From the NCBI GenBank assembly GCA_002452405.1, contig DKFP01000002.1, forward strand, positions 124,001-188,000: DNA of 64,000 nt, given 5' to 3'. Position numbers and translations under genes: made by a program. The DNA is from Deferribacteraceae bacterium UBA6793. Its GTDB lineage: Bacteria > Chrysiogenota > Deferribacteres > Deferribacterales > Geovibrionaceae. A model generated the notes under the pieces. That model saw only the letters and a list, made by a program, of their open reading frames with translations. It was not told the origin of the DNA and did not search any database. Below are positions 14,541-22,881 of this stretch, in pieces (position 1 is the first letter of the stretch; every line of letters begins with the position of its first letter).

Positions 14541-15248
14541 ATGAAACTTGTAACAGTTGCGGGACCGCCCTCTGCGGGCAAAACCGCCGTAATCATAAAA
14601 ACCGCTGTACATCTTAAAAAGATATATTCGAAGATAGGCGTCGTAAAATTCGACTGCCTCTCAACGTCCGACCACCTGCTCTACAAAAAGGCGGGTATCT
14701 CCGTCGTAACAGGTCTGTCGGGCAACCTCTGCCCCGACCACTACTTCGTCAGCAACATTGACGACTGTCTCCAGTGGGCAAAAAAGAAAGGGTTCGACAT
14801 GCTCATAAGCGAGAGCGCCGGACTCTGCAACAGATGCAGTCCGCACATAAAGGAGATACCTGCGGTGTGCGTTATAGACTGCCTCGCAGGTGCTGAAACC
14901 CCGAAAAAAATTGGACCCATGCTGCGCTATGCGGACACGGTCGCCGTTACAAAAGGCGATATAGTTTCTCAGGCGGAGCGCGAGGTCTTCTCATTCCGCG
15001 TGCGTCAGGCGAACCCGAAAGCCTCCGTTATCTTCGTGAACGGCATAACCGGACAGGGAGCGTATGACCTTTCACATGCTTTTTCCAAAGCCACAGACGT
15101 TGACAGCCTCGAAGGCGCGAAACTCCGCTTCTCCATGCCCGCCGCAATCTGCCCATACTGTGTGGGAGAAATGACCATAGGCACAGACCACCAAAAAGGC
15201 AACGTCAAAAAAATGGTATTCAAAGAAGAGGAAGAGGCGGCGGTATGA
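14541..15248 (+). CDS. HypB/UreG-like P-loop GTPase
   Basis: 235 residues. It is a SIMIBI-class NTPase close to the G3E metal-chaperone GTPases. Walker A is GPPSAGKTA at about residues 8-16. ISESAGLCNRCSPH follows, as the switch region with two Cys and a His that could hold a metal. VAVTKGDI stands where NKxD is usual, and ANPKASVIFVNGITGQGAYDL matches the HypB/UreG C-terminal pattern. A CPYC with a following His lies near the C-terminus. G3E relatives insert nickel or cobalt into enzymes. Start at ATG 14541 with GAGG six bases upstream. It overlaps the ABC ATPase start by four bases. Confidence 0.8.
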   Translation: MKLVTVAGPPSAGKTAVIIKTAVHLKKIYSKIGVVKFDCLSTSDHLLYKKAGISVVTGLSGNLCPDHYFVSNIDDCLQWAKKKGFDMLISESAGLCNRCSPHIKEIPAVCVIDCLAGAETPKKIGPMLRYADTVAVTKGDIVSQAEREVFSFRVRQANPKASVIFVNGITGQGAYDLSHAFSKATDVDSLEGAKLRFSMPAAICPYCVGEMTIGTDHQKGNVKKMVFKEEEEAAV

Positions 15249-16261
15249 CAGAACTTATGAACACCCCCGTAGCGGTGATTGCGGAAGAGCACCCCTACTG
15301 CATGGACTATTTCCGCTCTGTCGGCGTTTCTGTTGCCGACACGGAGCTTACACCGAGAGAGATAATAGACGCGCTGGACAACGAAGCCCTTGAAGACAAA
15401 GGGTTTTCAAAAGAACAGATCTCATCTCATTTCATAGAGTTCTTAAAACAGGCGGCTATGCTGAAAAGCACGGCAGAACGCTCTGTTCACAGCGTCACCA
15501 TAGTCGGCGGATTCGACAAATCCGGCACGCCTGAAAATTTCGAACTGACACTTAAACCCGGCGACATAGTGTGCATCGTAGGCACCACAGGTTCCGGCAA
15601 GAGCCGTCTGCTGGCAGATATAGAATGTTTCGCACAAAAAGATACGCCAACGGGCAGAACAGTTATGGTGAACGGAAAAATACTGGACGGCGAGGACAGG
15701 TTCCGGCTTGAGAACAAGCTGGTGGCGCAGCTATCCCAGAATATGAATTTTGTCGTGGACATGAGCGTCGGCGAGTTCATCGCCATGCACGCCGCAAGCC
15801 GTATGATACCGGACATAGAGGCGACTGTCGAGGCGGTGATAACCTGCGCAAACGAGCTTGCAGGGGAACCATTTACTTATGAAACCGCCCTTACACAGCT
15901 TTCAGGCGGTCAGTCGCGCGCACTGATGATAGCGGATACCGCCATGCTGAGTTCGTCCCCCATAGTGCTCATTGACGAAATAGAAAACGCGGGGGTTGAC
16001 AGGCGAAAAGCCCTTGAACTGCTGGTTAAAAAGGAAAAGATAGTTCTGATGTCCACCCACGACCCCATACTGGCGCTGATGGGCAACAGAAGACTTGCCA
16101 TCCACAACGGCGGCGTTAAAAAGGTGATAGAGACCGACAGAGAAGAACTTGCAGGGCTTGAGGTTTTGCAGCTAGTGGACGCAAAACTGACGGAACTTCG
16201 CACCATGCTTCGCGCCGGAGAAAAAATTTCTTTGGACATGAAAAAATTTTTTGAACTATAG
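15245..16261 (+). CDS. ABC-type ATPase without cognate permease
   Basis: 338 residues. Residues 1-85 form an extra N-terminal region (EEHPYCMDYFRSVGVSV...) that again resembles the DUF1858-like helix pattern seen in the binding protein two genes upstream. The ABC domain follows: Walker A GTTGSGKSR near residue 117, signature LSGGQSRA near 218, Walker B VLIDEIENAG near 240, H-loop STHDP. A C-terminal helical tail of about 40 residues ends the protein. No membrane protein is encoded nearby, so it may power a soluble assembly rather than transport. It ends 50 bases before the next gene. Confidence 0.8.
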   Translation: MTELMNTPVAVIAEEHPYCMDYFRSVGVSVADTELTPREIIDALDNEALEDKGFSKEQISSHFIEFLKQAAMLKSTAERSVHSVTIVGGFDKSGTPENFELTLKPGDIVCIVGTTGSGKSRLLADIECFAQKDTPTGRTVMVNGKILDGEDRFRLENKLVAQLSQNMNFVVDMSVGEFIAMHAASRMIPDIEATVEAVITCANELAGEPFTYETALTQLSGGQSRALMIADTAMLSSSPIVLIDEIENAGVDRRKALELLVKKEKIVLMSTHDPILALMGNRRLAIHNGGVKKVIETDREELAGLEVLQLVDAKLTELRTMLRAGEKISLDMKKFFEL

Positions 16262-16314
16262 TTTTCGAAATCTGGTAAGATATATGTAAATATATTTATT
16301 TATCGGAGTTGACC

Positions 16315-18669
16315 TTGGCAAAATCGGTGGTATCCGGAATAATTTTTGCGCTTCTGCTCTTTTCCTCCGCATATGCGCAGGAAAAACAGCGTGTTACACT
16401 ACAGCTAAAATGGACTCACGCATTTCAGTTCGCCGGATATTACGCCGCAAAAGAGAAAGGGTTTTACGACGATGCCGGGCTTGACGTCACTATTAAAGAG
16501 GCGCAGCCGGAATCCGACGTTATCGGCGAGGTTTTAAGCGGTAAGGCGCAGTTCGGTGTCGGCACAAACAGCCTTCTGCTCGCCAGACAGAACGGTCAGC
16601 CTGTGGTTGTTCTCGCAGTTATTTTCCAGCACTCGCCGCTGGTCATCCTTACTTTGCAGGACGAAAAAAGACTGAAGAACATACACGATCTCGTCGGTAA
16701 AAAGATCATGTTCGAAAGGCAGTCTGAAGAGCTTATCGCATATCTGCAACGTGAAAAAATATCGCCTAAGGATATCAGATTCATCCCGCACACATTCGAT
16801 ACCCGCGACCTCATAGACAGACGGGTGGACGCAATATCCGCATATGTCACCAACGAAACCTATTACCTTGAAAAAGACCATATCCCATATCAGGTGTTTG
16901 ACCCAAGAGCCGCCGGGATCGATTTCTACGGCGACAACCTGTTCACATCCGAATACATGATAAACCACCATCCCGAAACGGTTGCTGCTTTCCGCAGCGC
17001 CTCCCTTAAAGGCTGGTATTACGCCATGACCCACAAAGAGGAGATAGCCGACATCATCTTCAATAAATATTCGTCCAAACACCCCAAGGACTTTTATCTC
17101 CATGAAGCAAGGGAGATGGACGAAATGCTCAAACCTGAACTTGTGGAGATAGGTTATATGAACCCCGGAAGATGGGAACATATAGCTGGAGTTTACAAAA
17201 GTCTTGGGATGATGAGACCCGATTTCAGTTTCGAAGGTTTTCTTTATGACAAGACAACAAAAGAAAAAATTCCGTTTCTGAAAAGACTTACTGTTCCTCT
17301 GCTGGCACTGATTGCAGCGGGGCTGGCATTTTACATATTTCTTCTGTTTAAAAGGATGAAAAAAAACCGAAACCGTAACGAACAGATCAATCATGAACTT
17401 TCCGAAGCGCAGGAGCAGTATAAAACACTTGTTGAAAACTCCACAGCCGCAATATACATGTTGAAAGGCACAAAAATAGTCACCGCAAACACGGCAATAG
17501 CGGAGATAACCGGTTACCCGCGTGAAGAGCTTCTGCATATGGAGGAGTTTGAGTTCATCCATCCGGACTACCGTGAGATTGCAAAAGAACGAACCCGCGC
17601 AAGGGCAAGGGGCGAAAACGTACCCGACCGCTATGAGATGAAGATACGCAAAAAGAACGGTGAAACCAGATGGATAGACCACTCAGGAAGAACTATACAG
17701 TATAAAGGTGAAATGTATGTCATAGGCACAGCCATCGACATCACAGAAACAAAACTGACGCGGGACGCGCTGAAAATCAGCGAAGAACGCCACAGACTCC
17801 TTGCTGAGAACTGCTCCGACGTTATATGGACAATGGATATCAACGGCAGACTGACATATGCCAGCCCATCCGTTAAAAAACTCAGAGGCTATACGCCGGA
17901 AGAGGTCATGGCTATGTCGCTGGATCAGGTTCTTATGCCCGATTCCCGCCTTATCGTTAACGAAGGGCTGAAAGTTCTGAGAGAATGTATTGCAAAAGGA
18001 CTTACTTTCCCCGGTTTCCGAGCCGATCTGGAACAGCCCTGTAAAGACGGTTCAACCATATGGGTTGACGTTAACGTTACCGGACTCTACAGCGAAAAGA
18101 ACGATTTCATAGGGCTTCTCGGCGTCACAAGGGACATAACCCAGCGCAGACAGTATGAGGCAAGCATTACTGAACTTAAAAAATTCGACAGGATAACGGG
18201 GCTTCCGAAAAGGGAGTTCTTCATCTCCAGACTGGAAGACGAAATTAAAGCCGCAAAAATCGTCAACGCTTCGGGAGCGCTGCTTATTACAGACGTGGAC
18301 AGTTTCAGACTGATAAATGCAGAAAACGGGTTCGCCGTCGGAGACGCGTTGCTGAGAAAAGCCGCGGAAAGAATTAAACTGTCAGAAGAAAATATCGTAT
18401 GCAGGCTCGCAGGTGACGAGTTCGCTATACTTCTGCCAAGAATTTCGGGCAAAGATGACCTTATCTCCAAAATAGAAAAAATCAAGGCGGTCTTTGACGA
18501 GCCGTTTCTCATTGACAACAGGGAAATTTACGCGACGACCGGAATAGGCGCCGCAATATTCCCCGAACACGGCGAAAATGAGGAAGTTCTCATAAAAAAT
18601 GCTCAGAAAGCTCTCATTAAAGCGAAAAAAGAAGGGAAAAACTCTGTGGTAATCTGCGGGCATGTCTGA
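16315..18669 (+). CDS. NMT1-type periplasmic domain / PAS / GGDEF sensor diguanylate cyclase
   Basis: 784 residues. A signal sequence (cleavage near AYAQ) is followed by a ThiY/NMT1-like binding domain (VTLQLKWTHAFQFAGYYAAKEKGFY..., VGTNSLLLARQNGQPVVVLA). A membrane segment near 327-345, two PAS domains (about 370-485 and 490-615) and a GGDEF domain come next. The cyclase signature reads RLAGDEFAILL, the AGDEF form found in many active enzymes. A periplasmic small molecule, perhaps a thiamine-precursor-like compound, would thus set c-di-GMP. Start: TTG at 16315 is seven bases after CGGAG; a TTG at 16309 is too close. Confidence 0.88.
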   Translation: MAKSVVSGIIFALLLFSSAYAQEKQRVTLQLKWTHAFQFAGYYAAKEKGFYDDAGLDVTIKEAQPESDVIGEVLSGKAQFGVGTNSLLLARQNGQPVVVLAVIFQHSPLVILTLQDEKRLKNIHDLVGKKIMFERQSEELIAYLQREKISPKDIRFIPHTFDTRDLIDRRVDAISAYVTNETYYLEKDHIPYQVFDPRAAGIDFYGDNLFTSEYMINHHPETVAAFRSASLKGWYYAMTHKEEIADIIFNKYSSKHPKDFYLHEAREMDEMLKPELVEIGYMNPGRWEHIAGVYKSLGMMRPDFSFEGFLYDKTTKEKIPFLKRLTVPLLALIAAGLAFYIFLLFKRMKKNRNRNEQINHELSEAQEQYKTLVENSTAAIYMLKGTKIVTANTAIAEITGYPREELLHMEEFEFIHPDYREIAKERTRARARGENVPDRYEMKIRKKNGETRWIDHSGRTIQYKGEMYVIGTAIDITETKLTRDALKISEERHRLLAENCSDVIWTMDINGRLTYASPSVKKLRGYTPEEVMAMSLDQVLMPDSRLIVNEGLKVLRECIAKGLTFPGFRADLEQPCKDGSTIWVDVNVTGLYSEKNDFIGLLGVTRDITQRRQYEASITELKKFDRITGLPKREFFISRLEDEIKAAKIVNASGALLITDVDSFRLINAENGFAVGDALLRKAAERIKLSEENIVCRLAGDEFAILLPRISGKDDLISKIEKIKAVFDEPFLIDNREIYATTGIGAAIFPEHGENEEVLIKNAQKALIKAKKEGKNSVVICGHV

Positions 18670-18740
18670 TTTTTAAAGAGAGTCCGCCGGTCGCAAATAC
18701 GGCTTCTGTCTTTGCTGACTTCATAAAACCTGAAGCAACG

Positions 18741-21700
18741 TTATTTCCCGTTCTGGTACTGTCTGAAATATTCCTCAAGAAGTGCTGACGATTCCTTATA
18801 TTCCTCGATTATTAATTTAGCCATCTCGCCACCGACAAACTTTTCAGCATTTTTCAGCATACTCTGCGCATCTCCGCAAAGCTGTGAAAGCCGCATACAG
18901 CCCATTGAGGCGCTGCCGGATTTCAGCGAGTGAACGGACATGAGCATCTGAGCATTGTCCTTGCCCTGAACAGCGGATATCATATCTTTTATATACTGTT
19001 CGCTGGTGTGCAGATAAGTTGTGACAAACTCTTGCAGTAGCGGCATATTTCCACTGAGCATCGCGACCAGCTTGTCAAATGACACTTTGTCAAAGGAATC
19101 TATATCAGTGTGCACGGGAGCGGCTATCTCTTTTTTTACAGTAACCATAGGTGTCAGCCATTTGGAGATAACCTCGACCGCCTCGTCTTCGTTGAAAGGT
19201 TTACTGATATAATCGTCCATTCCGGCGTTTATGCACGCGTCTCTGTCACCCTGCATAGCGTTTGCAGTCATGGCAATTATGGGCACTCTGGGTGATTTTT
19301 TGGCGCGTTCAATATTGCGAATAACCTCTGTCGCCTGATATCCGTCCATAACTGGCATGAGACAATCCATCAGAATAGCATCAAAACCACCGCCAGCCGC
19401 GGAATCAACCGCATGTTTTCCATTATCTGCAAAAACACATTCGCAACCCCATATTCTGAGATATATGGTAATGACCTGACGGTTTATCTCGTTATCCTCA
19501 ACAACGAGAACCCTGTATCCAGCGAAAATACCGTCATATGAGCTGCGTTTTCTATCGACTGCGCCGGAAGATCTGCTCTCTTTCACCTCTACGATAAGTT
19601 TTTCGTCCAGAACCGGTTTTGTGAGCACTGAAAATCGCATGTAGTCAATATTCTCAAACGGAAGGCGCGAGTCTGCCCCGTTTTCAAGCAGTATGTATCG
19701 AACCCCGCCGGTATGTACATTTTTATGACGGTCGTTTATGTCTTTGCTGAAAAACAGTTCTGCATCCGCAATAACCACGAATTCGCGCCCGTCGCGGGTA
19801 AAGGTATCCGAAAGATACCGTCCGTAATATTTAGCCCCGCATTCGGTGAGACATCTGATTATCCAGCGTTCCTGCACAGGGCATTTCAGCATCGTCTGGA
19901 AAATGACAGCGGAGAGGTCGAGACGTACGCTGACAACATTCGACTTTCTGTCCGCCGGCTGCGTAAACCAGAAAGTACAACCGTACTCCTCGTTGTTATA
20001 AAAACCTATCTCTCCACCCAGTTCTTCAACAACAGATTTGCAAATTGAAAGTCCAAGCCCTGTTCCGCCGTATTTTCCGGTGGAAACACCAGCCTGTGAA
20101 AACGGACGGAAAAGTTCCTGCGCCTTCTCCTCCGGTATACCGATACCTGTGTCGGTCACGCGGAAAACAATCATGGAGGTTTCCGGCGCATAACTGATTT
20201 TCAGCGTTATGCATCCCTTTTCCGTGAATTTAAGCGAGTTGCCGATGAGATTCACCAGAATCTGACCGAACCACATTTTGTCGGATATGATGGCTTCCGG
20301 GAGATTGTCTTCGTAGTCAACTATCAGCTCAAGTCCCTTCCCATAAGCGGAAACGCCAAGCATACTGATTATGCCGTCAACTTCTTCCCGCAGTTTCACA
20401 GTTTCCCTGCTGACCTGCATCTTCCCTGCCTCTATCTTTGAAAAATCCAGAATGTTGTTCACTATACCAAGAAGCAGCCTGCCCGACCTTTTCAGTATCT
20501 CAACCTGATCGCGTATTCTGTCAGGAATATCCTGTTTCATTATAATGTCGGATATACCTATGATGCCGTTCATGGGGGTTCTTATTTCATGGCTCATGTT
20601 TGCAAGAAACTCACTCTTCGCCCTGTTGGCAAGCTCCGCTTCGACCTTTGCGGCAACCAGTTCGTTCGTCCTTTGGTCTATAATATCCATAAACATGCGG
20701 GAACCGTACTTCCACGCAGCATAGGCACCCATAACGACCAGCACATACGCCGCTACGGCATACGCCAGTATCATGTTATTATTGCGTCTGAACTTTGCGT
20801 AAAGAGCTGTGATGTCCTTCCGTATGACAACGTAGCCTACCGGTTCATCCCTTTTGTCGCGCACCGACTGATAATCGTAAAAAGGAAAGGTTCCCATGTA
20901 ATACACGCTTCCGGAATCATGTAAAATTCTTGGTTTGCCACGCTTGAATATGTTGTATTCCGGATTTTTCTCTATTTCGTCCTGAACAATGCTCGTTGTG
21001 GAGCTATCAGCTATGTATCCGTTGATGGGGGTTGCCTCGTTCAGTTTTTTGATATATTGGTACTGCCACATTGTATGCTGTAGCATTGATGTTGAAAGAT
21101 ATACCGCAAGATCCGCCGAGAGAGAATCTTTAAGGGTTTTAAGGATGGTATCAAACGACGAACAGACCTCAAGAGCCCCGATATGAACAGGCTGTCTGCC
21201 CTCCTGCGTGTAAAAGAACGGAACAACGCCGCGTATGCCTGCCTCGACACGCCCTACCTCGAAGCCTTTTTTCGGGCTTTGCGACAGGTTGGTGTCCTCA
21301 ATGGTCAGGCGCACCCCACTCAGATTGTCACCGTAATTTGCTGGCTTGTGCATCCTGAGAAATGATTTTGCACCGTCCGGCATAAAAAAATGAAGCTGAG
21401 TGATGCCATATATGCCGTGGAGCTGGTTCCATCCATCCTTCAGATGGTCGTACAGCTGCTCGCGGTATCTGTCTGCAAGTTCAAAATTGCCGGACTGAGC
21501 CGCATTAACGCCATTATAGAAAAGCTCCTGCGTTTCTCTGTCCGCGGCTATGAAAGCTGCAATCTCCTGCATATATCTTGCAGAGAAATCCATGCTGGAT
21601 GTAAACATCTGCTCCGCCGATTCAGTTTCGCTGCCTATCTCTCGCAGCAGACCGTCTTTTGAAATGAAATAGCTGAAACACACGAATACGATATCTATCA

Positions 21701-21755
21701 GAAAAAGAAGAAAGAGAGCGGCAGCAAGCCACTTTCCGGATGGAAACCTGTTCAT
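18741..21755 (-). CDS. Hybrid sensor histidine kinase with receiver and Hpt domains
   Basis: 1004 residues. Membrane segments near 11-31 and 333-352 enclose a periplasmic sensor of about 300 residues (dCache-like, with a KDG..R pattern). The cytoplasmic part has HisKA (MSHEIRTPMNGIIG), HATPase (NLIGNSLKF, DTGIGIP, GGTGLGLSI) and a region of about 120 residues that looks like a degenerate receiver. A good receiver follows (VVEDNEINRQV, phospho-Asp in LMDCLMPVMDGY), then a C-terminal Hpt domain (MSVHSLKSGSASMG). It is a BarA/TorS-like phosphorelay in one chain. The output regulator is not nearby. It converges with the diguanylate cyclase gene. Confidence 0.93.
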   Translation of the reverse strand: MNRFPSGKWLAAALFLLFLIDIVFVCFSYFISKDGLLREIGSETESAEQMFTSSMDFSARYMQEIAAFIAADRETQELFYNGVNAAQSGNFELADRYREQLYDHLKDGWNQLHGIYGITQLHFFMPDGAKSFLRMHKPANYGDNLSGVRLTIEDTNLSQSPKKGFEVGRVEAGIRGVVPFFYTQEGRQPVHIGALEVCSSFDTILKTLKDSLSADLAVYLSTSMLQHTMWQYQYIKKLNEATPINGYIADSSTTSIVQDEIEKNPEYNIFKRGKPRILHDSGSVYYMGTFPFYDYQSVRDKRDEPVGYVVIRKDITALYAKFRRNNNMILAYAVAAYVLVVMGAYAAWKYGSRMFMDIIDQRTNELVAAKVEAELANRAKSEFLANMSHEIRTPMNGIIGISDIIMKQDIPDRIRDQVEILKRSGRLLLGIVNNILDFSKIEAGKMQVSRETVKLREEVDGIISMLGVSAYGKGLELIVDYEDNLPEAIISDKMWFGQILVNLIGNSLKFTEKGCITLKISYAPETSMIVFRVTDTGIGIPEEKAQELFRPFSQAGVSTGKYGGTGLGLSICKSVVEELGGEIGFYNNEEYGCTFWFTQPADRKSNVVSVRLDLSAVIFQTMLKCPVQERWIIRCLTECGAKYYGRYLSDTFTRDGREFVVIADAELFFSKDINDRHKNVHTGGVRYILLENGADSRLPFENIDYMRFSVLTKPVLDEKLIVEVKESRSSGAVDRKRSSYDGIFAGYRVLVVEDNEINRQVITIYLRIWGCECVFADNGKHAVDSAAGGGFDAILMDCLMPVMDGYQATEVIRNIERAKKSPRVPIIAMTANAMQGDRDACINAGMDDYISKPFNEDEAVEVISKWLTPMVTVKKEIAAPVHTDIDSFDKVSFDKLVAMLSGNMPLLQEFVTTYLHTSEQYIKDMISAVQGKDNAQMLMSVHSLKSGSASMGCMRLSQLCGDAQSMLKNAEKFVGGEMAKLIIEEYKESSALLEEYFRQYQNGK

Positions 21756-21873
21756 CAGACAAACCTATATCTTAAATAAATATTAAACAATAAAACCACC
21801 ACGCAGATAAATTGTCAACGGCAATACGCCCACAAACAAGCGTTTGTGAAAAAATCACACAGATAACGGAAAT

Positions 21874-22110
21874 TTAATCGACAACAGGGTTTGACGCAGT
21901 TTCTTTCTTTATCTTCGTTTCTTTCCCGAAAAGGAGATAGATGATTATAGCCAGAAAGTTGAAGGCTATAACGGCTATTATCCAGACAATCTTCGTTGCG
22001 CCGTCTTTGAAATCAGACCGGATTATGTCCACTATAGTCCAGATAAAAAGCACAGCAGCAGCAAGACCGAATATGAGAAACGCAAGCGTGACAAGACCGA
22101 AACCTATCAT
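21874..22110 (-). CDS. PLDc_N-type small membrane protein
   Basis: 78 residues with two membrane helices (about 7-27 and 41-62) joined by the conserved VDIIRSDFKDGATKIVWII segment. This matches the PLDc_N domain found at the N-terminus of cardiolipin synthases and as stand-alone small proteins of unknown function. The C-terminus is a charged GKETKIKK tail. A GGAGAGAAGGA precedes the ATG. It stands alone between the kinase and the TetR gene. Confidence 0.82.
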   Translation of the reverse strand: MIGFGLVTLAFLIFGLAAAVLFIWTIVDIIRSDFKDGATKIVWIIAVIAFNFLAIIIYLLFGKETKIKKETASNPVVD

Positions 22111-22201
22111 TCCTTCTCTCCTGTTTTTTACTCATTATAAATATTTTTTCTTAATTATCAATGTAAATTAAATCATGGAGAAAAATCCACAAAGTTATAT
22201 A

Positions 22202-22230
22202 TTGACTAAATGACCGAACGGTCATATTGT
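22202..22230 (+). promoter_or_regulatory. Promoter with TetR-type operator in its spacer
   Basis: TTGACT (22202-22207), a 17-base spacer and TATTGT (22225-22230). The spacer holds the palindrome ATGACCG-AA-CGGTCAT (22210-22225), typical of a TetR-family operator. A bound dimer would block RNA polymerase, so the following tetR-efflux operon is probably self-repressed. Confidence 0.75.
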
Positions 22231-22270
22231 TGACCAGTCAGACCCCAAACATTTGTTTAACGGAGAAGAT

Positions 22271-22858
22271 GTGAATACCATTTCAAAGAGAAAAAGGATG
22301 ATGGACGAGATGATGAAAAAAGAGATAGTCGAGGCAGTACTCTCTCTCATCGACAAAAACGCGCCCATCACAATGGAGGTGGTGGCAAAGCACTCCGGAG
22401 TGGCAAAGGGAACTCTTTACAATTATTTTGCCAACAAGGAGGAGCTTTTCCATTATGTTCATAATGAGTTCGTAGAACCCTTCACCGCGGAAAAGATGCG
22501 TATATTCGGTTCAGACAGAGACCCCATGGCAAATCTCTGCGAATTTCTGGACTATACGTTTGAATCTTTTGAACGTGTTAACAAATATTTTGCTTTTATG
22601 CAGAAATACCGCACCGTGGAGGAAGATATCATAGAAAAGAACGAAATGATCATCAAACCGCTTACAGAGACCATTAAACGTGGAATCGACAACGGACAGA
22701 TAGTTGACGCAGACCCGCTCGTTCTTGCCGAAATGATATGGGGAACTATTATAGGCACTTTCCAGTCTGTAATGTGTCAGGGTATCGAAAACTATGACAT
22801 GGAAAAGATGAAACAGGATGTTATCAGGCTGCTCAAAAGACTCCTGATTGTAGAATAA
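22271..22858 (+). CDS. TetR-family repressor of the efflux operon
   Basis: 195 residues. The N-terminal helix-turn-helix (about 30-60) reads TMEVVAKHSGVAKGTLYNYFANKEELF, a classic TetR motif. The C-terminal helical domain would bind ligand and dimerise. The start is GTG at 22271, five bases after GGAG; an upstream TTG at 22253 lacks a ribosome site. It heads the operon for the RND pump, 23 bases ahead of the adaptor gene, and sits downstream of a palindrome in the promoter. It probably responds to pump substrates. The ligand is unknown. Confidence 0.93.
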   Translation: MNTISKRKRMMDEMMKKEIVEAVLSLIDKNAPITMEVVAKHSGVAKGTLYNYFANKEELFHYVHNEFVEPFTAEKMRIFGSDRDPMANLCEFLDYTFESFERVNKYFAFMQKYRTVEEDIIEKNEMIIKPLTETIKRGIDNGQIVDADPLVLAEMIWGTIIGTFQSVMCQGIENYDMEKMKQDVIRLLKRLLIVE

Positions 22859-22881
22859 ATCTGATTTTTGAGGAAGAAGCG

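Noticed and set aside
16262..16314. TPP riboswitch before the NMT1-domain gene
   Set aside because: Only about 50 AT-rich bases and none of the CTGAGA / ACCTGATCTGG-like blocks.
16534..17682. 382-codon open frame on the minus strand
   Set aside because: Antisense to the NMT1-PAS-GGDEF gene; low-quality composition and no start signal.
18670..18740. Terminator or small RNA between the convergent cyclase and kinase genes
   Set aside because: The 71 bases hold no stable hairpin with a T-run.
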